Assembly: GCF_014633365.1 (NCBI RefSeq)
Contig: NW_026267105.1
Coordinates: 165,014 to 229,013, forward strand
Origin: Diospyros lotus
Lineage: Eukaryota; Streptophyta; Magnoliopsida; Ericales; Ebenaceae
DNA length: 64,000 nucleotides
Direction: 5' to 3'
Shown here: piece by piece, positions 13,648 to 23,162 of the stretch
How positions within the stretch are numbered: position 1 is the first letter of the stretch
Layout of the letters: each line of letters opens with the position of its first letter
The notes under the pieces: model-generated
What the model saw: the letters and a program-made list of their open reading frames with translations, nothing else
Database searches by the model: none
Told to the model about the DNA's origin: nothing
Position numbers and translations under genes: made by a program

Positions 13648-16600
13648 CGACATTTTGACACACAAAATATCCACAGTAGAACACTTCAAACAAGAAAAAA
13701 CTACTTTATTACAATCAACGATATCTCAAAGCATACTAAGTTGCTTATGACGATTCCAAATCTAGGTGAAAGACGACATTCTGATACACTAACTACACTC
13801 AACAAAGTCCAAATTCAAATTTCGGGATGTTTTCAAAAATTGAGTTTAATCCATGGATCCGTAGTAGAACACTTCAAACAAGAAGAAACAACTTTGTTAC
13901 AATCAACGATATCTCAGAGCATACTGAGTTGCTTATGACGATTCCAAATCTAGGTGAAAGACGACATTTTGACACACAAAATATCTACAGTGGAACACTT
14001 CAAACAAGAAAAAAAACTACTTTATTACCATCAACGATATCTTGATACATTAATTACACTCAAGAACCTCCAAATTCTGATTTCGAGATGTTTTCGAAAC
14101 TTGAGTTTAAGCCATGGATCCATAGTAAAATTCTTTAAACAAGAAAGAAACAACTTTATTACAGTCAGCGATATCTCAAAGCATTAAATACACTTAAGTG
14201 CACTAAGAAACAAGAAAGAAACAACTTTGTTACAATTAACTATATCTAGAAATACACTAATTTTCTCATGATGATTCCAAGCCTAGGTGATTGACCACAT
14301 TTTGATACACTTAAATGCACTCAAGAAACTCCAAATTCTAATTTCGGGATGTTTTCAAAACATGAGTTCAAGCCATGGATCCACAGTAGAACACTTAAAA
14401 CAAGAAAGAAACAACTTTGTTACAATCAACTATATCTCGAAGTACACTAATTTTCTTATGATGATTTGAAGTCTAGGTGAATGACGACATTTTGATACAA
14501 TCAAGAAACTCCAAATTCTGATTTCGGGATGTTTTCGAAACTTGAGTTTAAGCCATGACGATATCTCAGAGCATACTGAGTTGCTAATGGCGATTCCAAA
14601 TCTAGGTGAAAGACGATATTTTAATACCTTAAATACACTCAAGAACCTCCAAATTCTGATTTCGGGATGTTTTCGAAACTTGTGTTTAAGCCATGGATCC
14701 AGAGCAGAACACTTCAAACTAGAAAGAAACAACTTCATTACAATCAACGATATCTCACAGCACACTAATTTGCTTTTTGGCGATTCCAAATCTAGGTGAA
14801 TGACGACATTTTGATACACTAAATACACTCAAGAAACTCCAAATTCTGATTCCAGGATGTTTTCGAAACTTTAGTTCAAGCCATGGATCCACCGTAGAAC
14901 ACTTCAAACGAGAAAAAACAACTTTATTGCAATCAACGATATCTCAAAGCGTACTAAGTTGCTTATGACGATTCCAAATCTAGGTGAAAGGCGACATTTT
15001 GATAGATTAAATACACTCAAGAACCTCCAAATTCTGATTTCGGGATGTTTTCAAAACTTAAGTTCAAGCCATGAATCCATAGTAAAACACTTTAAACAGG
15101 AAAGAAACAACTTTATTACTGACATCTCAAAGCATACTAATTTGCTTATGGCGATTCCAAATCTTGGTGAAAGATGACATTTTGATACACTAAACACACT
15201 CCCGAAAGTCCAAATTCTAATTACGAGATGTATTCGAGACTTGAGTTTAAGCCTTGGATCCATTGTAGAACACCTTAAACAAGAAAAAAACAACTTTGTT
15301 ACAATCGACGATATCTCGATGTATACTAATTTTCTTATCACGATTCCAAATCTAGGTGAAATACGACATTTTGATACACTAAATATGGTTAAGAAAGTCC
15401 AAATTCTTATTTTGGGTTGTTTTTGAAACTTGAGTTTTAACCATGGGTCCACAGTATAACGCTATAAACAAGAAAGAGACAACTTTGTTACAATAACTGA
15501 TATCTCGATGTATACTAATTTGTTTATAACGATATCAATTTTTGATACACTAAAAACAGTCCAGAAAGTCCAAATTCCGATTTCGGGATATTTTGAAACT
15601 TCAGTTTTAGCCATGGGTCCACAATAGAACACTTTAAACAAGAAAGAGACAACTTTGTTACAATCAACGGTATCTCGAAGTATACTGATTTAGTTATCAC
15701 GATATCTAGTTGAAAGATGACATTTTGACACACTTAAGAAACTCCAAATTCTGATTTCAGGATCTTTTCGAAACTTGAGTTTAAGCCATGGATCCACAGT
15801 AGAACACTTCAAACAAGAAAAAAAACAACTTTATTACAATCAATGATATCTCAAAGCATACTAATTTCCTTATGACGATTCCAAATATAGGTACATTTGG
15901 ATACGCTAAATACACTCAACAAAGTCTAAAATCTGATTTTGGGATGTTGTCGAAACATGAGTTTAAGCCATGGATCCATAGAAGAACACCTTAAAAATGA
16001 AAGAAAACAACTTTGTTATAGTCCACGATATCACGAAGTACACTAATTTGCTTATGACGATTCCAAGTCTAGGTGAATTACTACATTTTGATACACTAAA
16101 TACACTCAAGAAACTCCAAATTCTGATTTCGGGATGTTTTCGAACCTTGAGTTTAACCCATGGCTCCATAGTAGAACACTTCAAACAAGAAAGAAACAAC
16201 TTTATTACAATCAACGATATCTCAAAGCATACTAATTTGCTTTTGGCGATTCCAAATCTAGGTGAAAGATGACATTTTAATAGACTAAATACAATCAAGA
16301 AACTCCAAATTCTGATTTCGGGATCTTTTCGAAACTTGAGTTTAAGCCATGGATGAAACAACTTTATTACAATCAACAATATCTCAAAGTAGACTAATTT
16401 GCTTATGTGGATTCCAAATCTATGTGAAAGACGATATTTTGAGACATAAAATATACTCAAGATACTCCAAATTCTAATTTCGGGATGTTTTCGAAACTTG
16501 AGTTTAAGCCATGGATCCATAGTAAAACCGTTTAAACAAGAAAGAAACAACTTCATTACAATCAATGATATCTCAAAGCATATAAATTTGCTTTTGGCGA

Positions 16601-17098
16601 TTCCAAATCTATGTGAAAGATGACATTTTGATACACTAAATACACTCAAGAAACTCCAAATTCTGATTTCAGGATCTTTTCGAAACTTGTGTTTAAGCCA
16701 TGGATCCACAGTATAACACTTCAAACTAGAAAGAAACGACTTTATTACAATCAACGATATCTCAAAGCATACTGATTAGGTTACGACGATTCCAAATCTA
16801 GGTGAAAGACGACATTCTGATACACTAACTACACTCAACAAAGTCCAAATTCAAATTTCGGGATGTTTTCGAAAATTGAGTTTAAGCCATGGATCCGTAG
16901 TAGAACACATCAAACAAGAAGGAAACAACTTTCTTACAATTAACGATATCCCGAAGTACACTAATTTGATTATGTGGATTACAAATCTAAGTGAAAGACG
17001 ACATTTTGACACACAAAATATCTACAGTAGAACGCTTCAAACAAGAAAAAACTACTTTATTACCATCAACGATATCTTGATACATTAATTACACTCAA
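13648..17098. repeat. Higher-order repeat copy 4, truncated by insertion
   Basis: Fourth unit, matching the others for 3,451 bp and then stopping abruptly after ...ATTACACTCAA. In copy 1 the same point (3451) continues as GAACCTCC. The break coincides with the TG end of an LTR, so this is an insertion point, not the natural end of the satellite. Confidence 0.95.
17094..17098. other. Candidate target-site duplication (CTCAA), one side only
   Basis: Copia integrases normally leave a 5 bp duplication of the target. The five satellite bases touching the LTR end are CTCAA. The partner copy should lie just outside the missing 5' LTR beyond the assembly gap, so the duplication cannot be confirmed here. 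Confidence 0.45.
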
Positions 17099-17533
17099 TG
17101 TTGATTTCAACTTATCAAGAGGGGGTGAATGACACCTTTTATTTAAAAAACTTTAATGCAAAAACTTATGCACGTATATATCTAGAAAACAAATTTAATA
17201 TAAACCAAAAGTGTAGTTGAAGTTACGGAGCATTAAATAACCAATGGATAATATGATATCCGCCAGCTGTGCTAGTATGTGCTTAGATCCAAGTACTCTT
17301 CAATTACAACTTGGTAGAAAAACAGTGATTTGAATGCACACCATATAACAAGACTTTAAAAACTAAAACAAAATTGAAGAATTAATTGAGTACAAGAATG
17401 GATCAATTAGAAACAAATCAGAATAGAATACCAACAAAATGTAGCCTTAGGATTTGGCCACACAAAAACAAAAAACAATAAGTTATAAATCAAGCAAGAA
17501 TAAGTAAAGAGTGAAGAGAAGAAGACAAACAGC

Positions 17534-17545
17534 GATTTATAGTGG
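17534..17545 (-). promoter_or_regulatory. Alternative TATA-like motif next to a GTGGTTCGGCC stretch
   Basis: The minus strand reads CCACTATAAATC, directly beside a GGCCGAACCAC segment (17541-17552) of a kind that, from memory, recurs in LTRs of plant copia elements. It could be a second TATA box or a conserved R/U5 element. Position alone cannot decide between this and 17897-17910. Confidence 0.3.
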
Positions 17546-17896
17546 TTCGGCCCTAATGGCTTACATTCCACTACCAAGGATTCCCTTCCTTAGGATTTTC
17601 AATCAAATCCACTATATGAAAATTTTTCCTTACCAAACCACCAAAGCCTTCACTTGATTCACCACCACCAAACTATTTCTGGAGTCTCACACTCACTAGT
17701 TTGGATTTTGTACGCTCTTTACAAGATAGTAGAGATTAAAATAGGGTTCTCTCAAAAAATACAACAATGAAGTGTAGAGAACTCTCTTATTTCTCTCCAA
17801 GAAGATAGAGGAAAAGAAAGACTTGGAGAGATAAGATCTTGGCTAATGAAGTAGAAAATGATAGGGCTTCCAAAAGTTACCAAAGCCTTCAAGAGA

Positions 17897-17910
17897 CCTT
17901 TTTATATAGT
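17897..17910 (-). promoter_or_regulatory. Candidate LTR TATA box
   Basis: On the minus strand this reads ACTATATAAAAAGG, a strong plant TATA match. It lies about 1.3 kb into the LTR in element sense, leaving U3 upstream and about 770 bp for R-U5 downstream. Transcription would start about 30 bp further, near 17865-17870. Assigned by motif only. Confidence 0.5.
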
Positions 17911-18331
17911 GCTAGAGAAGGCTTTCCTTGATCAATCTCAGCCACTCCATTGTCAAGTCTTCAAGCCAATCTCAGCCCTTCATTTGAAATTCTTGATTTT
18001 CCTTCTATAATCAGCTAACTTGATTGATCATCAAGATCTTTGACTTTTGTTGATCTCCAATCAGCCTTGAATGAGCAAATCAATTCCAATAATGCATGGT
18101 TGACTTTAAGGATTAAAATATCAACAAAATCCTTCATAATTCTTGCAAAATCGACCATAAATAAGAACTAATCAATTCAGACTCTAGTTGAATCTTCAAT
18201 CACCTTTGATTGTGCAATTGGCCCCTTAGCTTCCATAACAAGTATAGCTAATTTTGAAATTTGAATTTAAACCTCCAAATGGTGGAAAATCCATCAAATA
18301 TTCTCAAATAATGAAGCAAATTTGTCCAATA

Positions 18332-18498
18332 ATGAAGATATCAATTATAACTTTCAAAGGCAAGGAATTGATCAAGTTCCATACTAAAAATGTTGACAAC
18401 AAGAAGAGAATCAATTTGTGTAGCTGAATATATGCAAGATATCCTTAGAATATTCTCTCCATAATGAAGATATCAATTAGCAATGAGGATATCAATTA
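18332..18498 (-). repeat. Three short direct repeats in U3
   Basis: ATGAAGATATCAATTA occurs at 18332-18347 and 18464-18479, and with one change (ATGAGGATATCAATTA) at 18483-18498. The last two are nearly adjacent. They sit about 420-600 bp upstream of the main TATA candidate in element sense. Repeated U3 boxes act as enhancers in some plant copia elements such as Tnt1; here that role is only inferred. Confidence 0.5.
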
Positions 18499-19216
18499 GT
18501 CAAATGAGTAGGATAATTGGATTCCATGATTTGAGTAGAGGATCATTTTAATGAGATAGAATCACAACAATAAAGGAAAGTAATATCAATCAAGGTTTAA
18601 CTTTCAAACCTTAATTTCCTCTATTAATGATGAACAATAATGCTGAATCTTTAGCTTCTCCATTTGAAAGCAATTCAAAAATTCTTCCATATTTAACTAA
18701 GAAAAGAAGCTTCTAAGAACCTTTAAATTTACTCCATGATTCTCTTACCATTATTTAACCAACGAGAAGATGTAACCTTGATGAGTGTGCTTCCATGTGG
18801 CTGCCATGTCATCAAAATGCCACATTAACAATGCCATGTCGCCAAGTTACATATATGGCAACTCCATATAGTGGACTACTCCAATCTCCTCAAAAACTTT
18901 CATATATATCTTTTGAACTTCCCATATATGAACAAGGATTCAATATATCTTCTAGACTTTCCATTCTAAGAAGAACTTTCCATTCATAGCTCAAATACTC
19001 AAATTTCTAGAAAGCTCTCTAAAACTAAAAACTTGTTTTCCATATATAATGAAATCTCTATATAAGTATAAGAAGTTTCTATATATAACCTGTGTCATGA
19101 AATCACTAAAGAATAGCTTTGTAAGCCTTATGAAGGCTTCATGCTTGTTAGAACATAAAATATAAATTCACATTCACACATGCCAATTATCAATCATCAA
19201 AATCTACACTCAACAA

Positions 19217-19228
19217 TCTCCCCTTTTT
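19217..19228 (-). promoter_or_regulatory. Polypurine tract
   Basis: The minus strand reads AAAAAGGGGAGA, ending one base before the LTR. This is the usual position of the primer for plus-strand DNA synthesis in LTR elements, and it fixes the LTR edge at 19215. Confidence 0.85.
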
Positions 19229-19462
19229 GATGATTGCAAAACGTGAAAGAAGCTATACTTAAATGATTTAACAAAATATGATTTTCCCTTAATCTTCTCT
19301 CTTGCTCCCCCCCTAATTTAGGCTCCCCCTAACTTGCACTCTCTCCCCCTTAATTTAGTCTCCCTCTTATCCTTTTAAAAACACCATTTAGCTACATATT
19401 TTCTCTCCCCCCCTTTTTGTAATCTATCAAAAAAAAATACATGAGAAAGAAAAAAAATACAA
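19229..19462 (-). other. Purine-rich 3' untranslated spacer of the element
   Basis: About 230 bp between the pol stop and the polypurine tract, with no open frame of note. On the element strand it carries several further purine runs rich in GGGGG and GGGGGGG, near 19306-19313, 19322-19330, 19341-19350 and 19403-19416. These resemble extra polypurine tracts. Confidence 0.6.
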
Positions 19463-19995
19463 TTAGGGAATAGGAATCATACCAAGTGAGTTTCGAAGAA
19501 AAAGAAAATTTCATTTGAAAGAGGCTTAGTAAAAATATCAGCAAGTTGATTCTTGGTATCCACATATTTAATCACAATATCACCTCGTAACACATGCTCT
19601 CTAATAAAATGATGTCTAACTTCTATGTTTTAGCTTTGCTATGATACAACCGGATTCTTAGATAAGTGGATAGCACTTGTGTTATCACAATAAATGGAAA
19701 TATTCTTGAACTCTAAACCAAAATCCTCTAATTGTTGTTTAATTCCAAAGCAATTGTGAAGTGCAACTACTATGGCCATATACTCAGCTTCAGTAGTGGA
19801 GAGTGCTACACTTGATTGTTTCTTAGAAAACCATGAAATGAGCTTATTTCCTAGAAATTGACAAGTGCCCGTAGTACTTTTTCTATCCAATCTACAACCA
19901 GCATAATCCGAGTCACTTTATCATACAAAGACCAAGAGTAGAGGTATCTTTTAAGTATCTAAAAATCCGTTTAATACCACCAAATTAAGTGTGAT
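19463..19995 (-). pseudogene. RNase H domain of copia pol
   Basis: The longest frame (19639-19890, 83 codons) contains DRKSTTGTCQFLG, the strongly conserved STTEAEYMA and YCDNTSAIHLSKNP, which are hallmark copia RNase H blocks with the catalytic acidic residues E and D. It stops at 19639-19641. In other phases the sequence continues with VRHHFIREHV and VDTKNQLADIFTKPL, then the usual C-terminal tail and a stop at 19463-19465. Upstream, the part preceding DRKST (SDSDYAGCRL) is in frame, but the few codons before it are shortened and shifted near 19915-19925. RNase H removes the RNA strand during reverse transcription. Confidence 0.9.
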
Positions 19996-20930
19996 TGTCT
20001 AGGATTAGATTGAAATCTAGCACACAAAACACACAGCATGCATAATATCGGGTCTAGATGCAGTAAGATATAACAGTGAGCCAATCATAGATCTATATAG
20101 CTTTTGGTCTACTTCATTACCATTTATGTCACTATCAAGCTTTGTATTTGCAGCCATGGGGGTAATACAAGGTTTAGCTAAATCCATGCCAAATCTAAAT
20201 AGCAAATCTTTAGTATATTTAGCTTGACTAATGTGAATGCCATTCTCACTTTGTTTTATTTGCAAACCTAAAAAGAACGTTAGTTCACCCATCATGCTCA
20301 TTTGGAATTCACCACTCATACAATCAGCAAAATCTTTACACAAAGAATCATTAGTTGATCCAAAAATAATATCATCCACATACACTTGTACAATAAGCAA
20401 ATCATTATTTTTATGCTTCACAAACAAAGTACTATCAATTTTCCCACGATTAAAATCATTTTGAAGCAAGAACTTTGATAAACGATCATACCACGCTCTA
20501 GGAGCTTGTTTAAGCCATAAAGAGATTTAAAAAGCTTGTAAACATGATTTGGGAACTTTTGATTTTCAAAACCAGGGGTTTGCTTCACATAAACATCTTC
20601 TTGAATAAAGCCATTAAAAATGCACTCTTAACATCCATTTGAAACAATTTAAAACCTTTTAAAGCATGCAAATGCCATTAACAACCTAATAGCTTCTATT
20701 CTAGCTACCGGAGCAAACGACTCATCATAATCTACTCCTTCTTCTTGACTATATCCTTGTGCCACTAATCTAGCCTTATTCCTAACCACTTTTCCATTTT
20801 CATCCATTTTGTTTTTGAAAACACCCATTTTGTACCATTAATAGAATGATTTTCAGGTTTAGGAACTAAACTCCACACTTCGTTTCTTTCAAACTCATTT
20901 AACTCTTCTTGCATTGCTATTACCCAATCG
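19996..20930 (-). pseudogene. Reverse transcriptase domain of copia pol
   Basis: The main frame (20017-20469, 150 codons) holds the catalytic box VYVDDIIFGS (YVDD at 20371-20382), then GELTFFLGLQIKQ and LYRSMIGSLLYLTASRPDI, all standard for copia RT. Upstream in other phases are FQMDVKSAF and, between about 20690 and 20900, [20 protein letters not shown] followed by [12 protein letters not shown], the N-terminal RT blocks. Phase changes are inferred near 20509-20511 and 20614-20615, both in homopolymers. Both aspartates of YVDD are intact. The antisense 75-codon frame at 20237-20464 is a shadow of this domain. Confidence 0.92.
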
Positions 20931-21341
20931 GGTGCTTTTAGAGCACATTAATACACTTAGGCTCAATTTCACAAATCAAAGCAAGAGAACTAAAAGGATG
21001 CACACCATGAGATGATCTAGTTCTAACTCCATGAGAAATGTCACCTATTATTAATTCTTTAGGATGTCGGTGCTTATTTTTAATTTGATACCAAATTTTG
21101 ATCATGCAAAGGACCTATCAATTCATTATTTTCTTGCGATTCTAAGTGAGTCTCATTTTCCAATTTATCTGCTTCTATATATGAATCCATGTTATTAGGT
21201 GTAGATTCCTTTAAACTAGACTCTATTTGTGGTTAAAAACTACATCTTCATCTTCTTCAATATTAGATCCCTTAGCTAGTGATTCATCAAATTTTACATG
21301 AATGGACTCTTCTATTGTTTTTGTCCTAGAGTTAATAAACT
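20931..21341 (-). pseudogene. Integrase-RT linker region of copia pol
   Basis: About 400 bp between the integrase C-terminal part and the first RT block. Translation in shifting phases gives acidic stretches (for example EEDEDVVF near 21235-21258) and low-complexity sequence. Linkers at this point are poorly conserved in copia elements. No motif can be assigned. Confidence 0.6.
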
Positions 21342-21990
21342 CTATATCTCTACTAGTAGAAGAAAACCAACCAAAGAACCTACATCAGATTTAGCATCAA
21401 ACTTATCCAAATTATATTTAGTGTTCAAAATGTAACATTTACACCCAAATGGTCTAAGATAATCTACTTTAGGTGTCTTACCATGCCAAAGTTCATATGG
21501 TGTCTTATTTAGCCCTTTTCTAATAGACAACCTATTTAACACATAACTTGCATGATTAATTGCTTCAGCCCAAAATGACTTAGGTAAACCACTTTCAATT
21601 AATATAGTTCTACCAATTTCTGTAATGACCTATTTTTTTTCTTTCAACTACTCCATTTTGTTGTGGACACCTAGGTGCAGAAAAATTATGAGAAATACCA
21701 TATTTATCACATAACTCACCAAACCAAAGTTATCAAAAACTCACCACCATGATCACTCCTAATCTTAATTACACGCATTTCGTTGATTTTGTAGTTTCGA
21801 ATTTGACTATCAAAAACATGTAATGCCTCACTTTTATGAGAAATAAACAAGCACAAGTAAAACGAGAAAAGTCATCCACAATCACAAATGCATATTTTAC
21901 CACCTAAACTTTTAACCCTACTAGGACCAAAACAAATCTAAATGAAGTATATTCTAATGGCCTAGTTGTGGTAACATCTTGTTTTGATTT
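21342..21990 (-). pseudogene. Integrase core and C-terminal part of copia pol
   Basis: The first catalytic Asp region reads AFVIVDDFSRFT (about 21855-21890), the second is IRSDHGGEF (about 21737-21762), and the Glu block is PQQNGVVERK (about 21641-21666): the DDE triad of retroviral-type integrases. Further C-terminal, FWAEAINHASYVLNR is followed by a 66-codon frame (21342-21542) with KTPYELWHGKTP and LRPFGCKCYI, typical of plant copia. Phase changes lie near 21363-21366, 21632-21640, 21720-21740 and 21929-21932. Integrase would insert the cDNA; the adjoining satellite junction is its product. Confidence 0.9.
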
Positions 21991-22270
21991 AAATGACTCT
22001 CTAACTTGTTTTCCTCTAATGCATGCATCACACATATGTAGGTCATTCAAATTCAATTTAGGCACTCCTCTAATCAGATTTTTCCTTATTAGTTTAGAAA
22101 GAGTAATGTGCTAATATGACCTAATCTTCTATGCCATAGATCCATAGAGTTATCATTCACCATAAGACAAGTAGCATCATTAACACATAAAGAATTCAGA
22201 TTTAGCACATAAATGTTTCCTTCTCTAATGCCTTTTAAAAACAATCTTATTTAAAGAATCTTTAATCAAG
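21991..22270 (-). pseudogene. GAG-pre-integrase (HHCC zinc-binding) domain
   Basis: The block LWHRRLGHIST (about 22111-22143) supplies the histidines, and MCDACIRGKQVRESF (about 21997-22040) supplies the CxxC cysteines of the N-terminal zinc-binding domain that precedes copia integrase. A short non-triplet change separates the two halves near 22105, and a homopolymer phase change lies at 22233-22236. Confidence 0.85.
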
Positions 22271-22560
22271 CACTCATTACCTTCAAATGCAACCATGTAG
22301 CCTTTGTCAATTAATTGACTTATGCTAAGCAAGTTGTAGGATAAGCCACTCACAAATAAGACATCTTCCAACATGAGTTTAGAAGGATTACCCACATTTC
22401 CAATACCTACAATTTTCCCTTTTGAGCCATCACCAAAAGTAACATTACCTCCATGCTTTTTAGCTTAAAAAGACGAAAATAAGGTGGCATCTCCAGTCAT
22501 GTGCCTTGAACATCCGCTGTCCAAGAACCATTGGCTTGAAGTACCTTTGGCCTTCAAGCA
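22271..22560 (-). pseudogene. Aspartic protease domain of copia pol
   Basis: The visible block WFLDSGCSRHMTGD contains the DSG active-site triplet (22513-22521). It is followed by NVTFGDGSKGKIVGIG and a hydrophobic run around EDVLFVSGLSYNLLSI leading to SQLIDKG. These are the usual protease-to-pre-integrase blocks of plant copia elements. A phase change occurs at a T run near 22460-22470. The enzyme would cleave the polyprotein as a homodimer. Confidence 0.88.
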
Positions 22561-23062
22561 CACCTAAAAAGCAAATCAAGGAACCTTAGTACCCAAACTT
22601 TGGGTCCTTGGGGGGTTAGAGAACATGAAATCATAGCCATATGTATCAAATATTGTCCTTAGCTTTTTGATCATTTTTAAAACCCTTAGGAATCCAAAAA
22701 CTCCTAGTTTTAAACAACTTTATTATTTCTAGTTCTAGCTAGTTTTGCATATTTAGCTCTAGGGAGATATTTTGCTCCTTTAATGATTCTAGCATATGCA
22801 CACACCTAGAATGAGTAAGATGAGTGGAAGAACCAGTTTTTTTGGATTTTCTCTTTTAGTTTACTAGGGTCAAAACCAAGACCAGCTTTTTCAAAAAAAT
22901 GGTTTTTGAGATGCAAGCAAAGAATCCAATTTACTGGAACTCAAAGAGAATTTTAAAAATGATTTTTCCAAGTGCTCATTCTTTTCTTTTTAAACATGCT
23001 ATTTCATTTAGTAACTCAGGAATGATCACATACAATGCATTCATGCTCCCTAAGACTATCAA
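22561..23062 (-). pseudogene. gag C-terminal remnant, cut by the assembly gap
   Basis: Upstream of protease the translation is only partly recognisable. Near the gap it reads ELLNEIACLKRK, a coiled-coil-like segment of the type found in SIRE gag, followed in shifting phases by Lys/Ser-rich sequence and KAGLGFDPSKLKEK. Just before protease, FWIPKGFKN and stretches rich in Pro/Lys resemble the gag-pol spacer of these elements. No CCHC zinc knuckle was identified. The rest of gag would lie beyond 23063. The plus-strand frame 22899-23165 runs into Ns and is not a gene. Confidence 0.65.
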
Positions 23063-23162
23063 NNNNNNNNNNNNNNNNNNNNNNNNNNNNNNNNNNNNNN
23101 NNNNNNNNNNNNNNNNNNNNNNNNNNNNNNNNNNNNNNNNNNNNNNNNNNNNNNNNNNNNNN
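23063..23162. other. Assembly gap (100 N)
   Basis: Exactly 100 consecutive Ns, a conventional fixed-length scaffold join of unknown true size. Left of it is the middle of a retrotransposon, right of it the heptamer array already in phase. Neither side shows any of the other's sequence, so adjacency is a scaffolding claim and not an observed junction. Confidence 0.98.

Larger units (their letters stand above)
1..17098. repeat. Satellite DNA array, ~189 bp monomer in a 4,549 bp higher-order repeat
   Basis: Head-to-tail array of diverged monomers. Assembling the commonest base at each position by eye gives a monomer of about 189 bp. Landmarks recur at 180-191 bp spacing: CCATGGATCC (overlapping NcoI and BamHI sites), CGATATCTC (contains an EcoRV site) and CCAAATCTAGGTGAA. 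In the first unit the CCATGG-type anchor lies near 205, 463, 727, 1045, 1235, 1422, 1604, 1793, 1964, 2139, 2321, 2512, 2700, 2862, 3050, 3239, 3500, 3690, 3870, 4060, 4247 and 4438. The whole set recurs every 4,549 bp. The array begins before the window and ends at 17098, where a retrotransposon interrupts it. Such arrays are typical of plant (peri)centromeric or subtelomeric heterochromatin; which applies cannot be told here. I do not recognise the satellite family. Confidence 0.97.
17099..19215 (-). repeat. 3' LTR of the copia element
   Basis: Bounded on the plus strand by TGTTGA (17099-17104) and TCAACA (19210-19215), a perfect 6 bp terminal inverted repeat with the TG...CA ends of LTRs. 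The left edge abuts satellite sequence exactly; the right edge is one base from the polypurine tract. At 2,117 bp it is long for a copia LTR but fits SIRE-type elements. Near the left end lies a pyrimidine/purine stretch (AAGAGGGGGTGAATGACACC, 17117-17136) of a kind I associate with the 3' end of SIRE-like LTRs. It contains TATA candidates and short U3 repeats, listed separately. The longest open frame inside it (64 codons on plus, 18795-18989) has no recognisable features. Confidence 0.88.
17099..23062 (-). mobile_element. Ty1/copia LTR retrotransposon, SIRE-like, 5'-truncated by gap
   Basis: Element read on the minus strand, inserted in the satellite. From its 3' end it has a 2,117 bp LTR (17099-19215), a polypurine tract (19217-19228), a purine-rich spacer, and gag-pol remnants from 19463 to the gap. 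The domain order in element sense is gag, protease, GAG-pre-integrase, integrase, reverse transcriptase, RNase H. Integrase ahead of reverse transcriptase is diagnostic of Ty1/copia rather than Ty3/gypsy. The long LTR, the polypurine tract and the style of the RT sequence suggest the SIRE/Maximus lineage; that assignment is inferred from memory of the family. There is no env-like frame, since only about 250 bp separate the pol stop from the LTR. The 5' LTR, primer-binding site and N-terminal gag lie beyond the gap, so LTR divergence and insertion age cannot be estimated. Confidence 0.92.
19463..23062 (-). pseudogene. gag-pol polyprotein remnant, broken and 5'-incomplete
   Basis: Reading the minus strand and allowing phase changes, copia polyprotein similarity is almost continuous from a gag remnant at the gap to a stop at 19463-19465. 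No single frame exceeds about 150 codons. Phase switches are inferred at homopolymers near 19505-19508, 19628-19631, 20509-20511, 20614-20615, 21363-21366, 21929-21932 and 22233-22236. Others are not clearly in homopolymers, for example near 19920, 19985, 20030 and 22105. Catalytic motifs survive: DSG of protease, DD...E of integrase, YVDD of RT, and the RNase H acidic residues. Either this is a decayed copy or many breaks are assembly errors over a younger copy. As written it cannot encode a functional polyprotein. Confidence 0.88.

Noticed and set aside
94..17088. Some 80 short open frames on both strands of the satellite
   Set aside because: They recur with the same translations every 4,549 bp, overlap on opposite strands, start and stop at monomer variants, and match no known protein family. 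They are by-products of the repeat, not genes.
1..17098. CRISPR-like array of repeats and spacers
   Set aside because: The repeated parts cover the whole ~189 bp monomer with graded divergence; there are no short exact repeats with unique spacers and no cas genes. It is a satellite.
17137..17143. AATAAA poly(A) signal of the element on the minus strand
   Set aside because: The motif is present about 40 bp from the LTR end, but in DNA this A+T-rich it is expected by chance and would leave almost no U5.
18795..18989. 64-codon plus-strand open frame in the LTR
   Set aside because: It lies antisense inside the LTR, is short, and shows no recognisable domain or codon signal.
19229..19462. env-like third open frame, as in some SIRE elements
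   Set aside because: Only about 230 bp separate the pol stop from the polypurine tract, with no open frame of useful length.
20237..20464. 75-codon plus-strand open frame
   Set aside because: Exact antisense shadow of the reverse transcriptase YVDD region.
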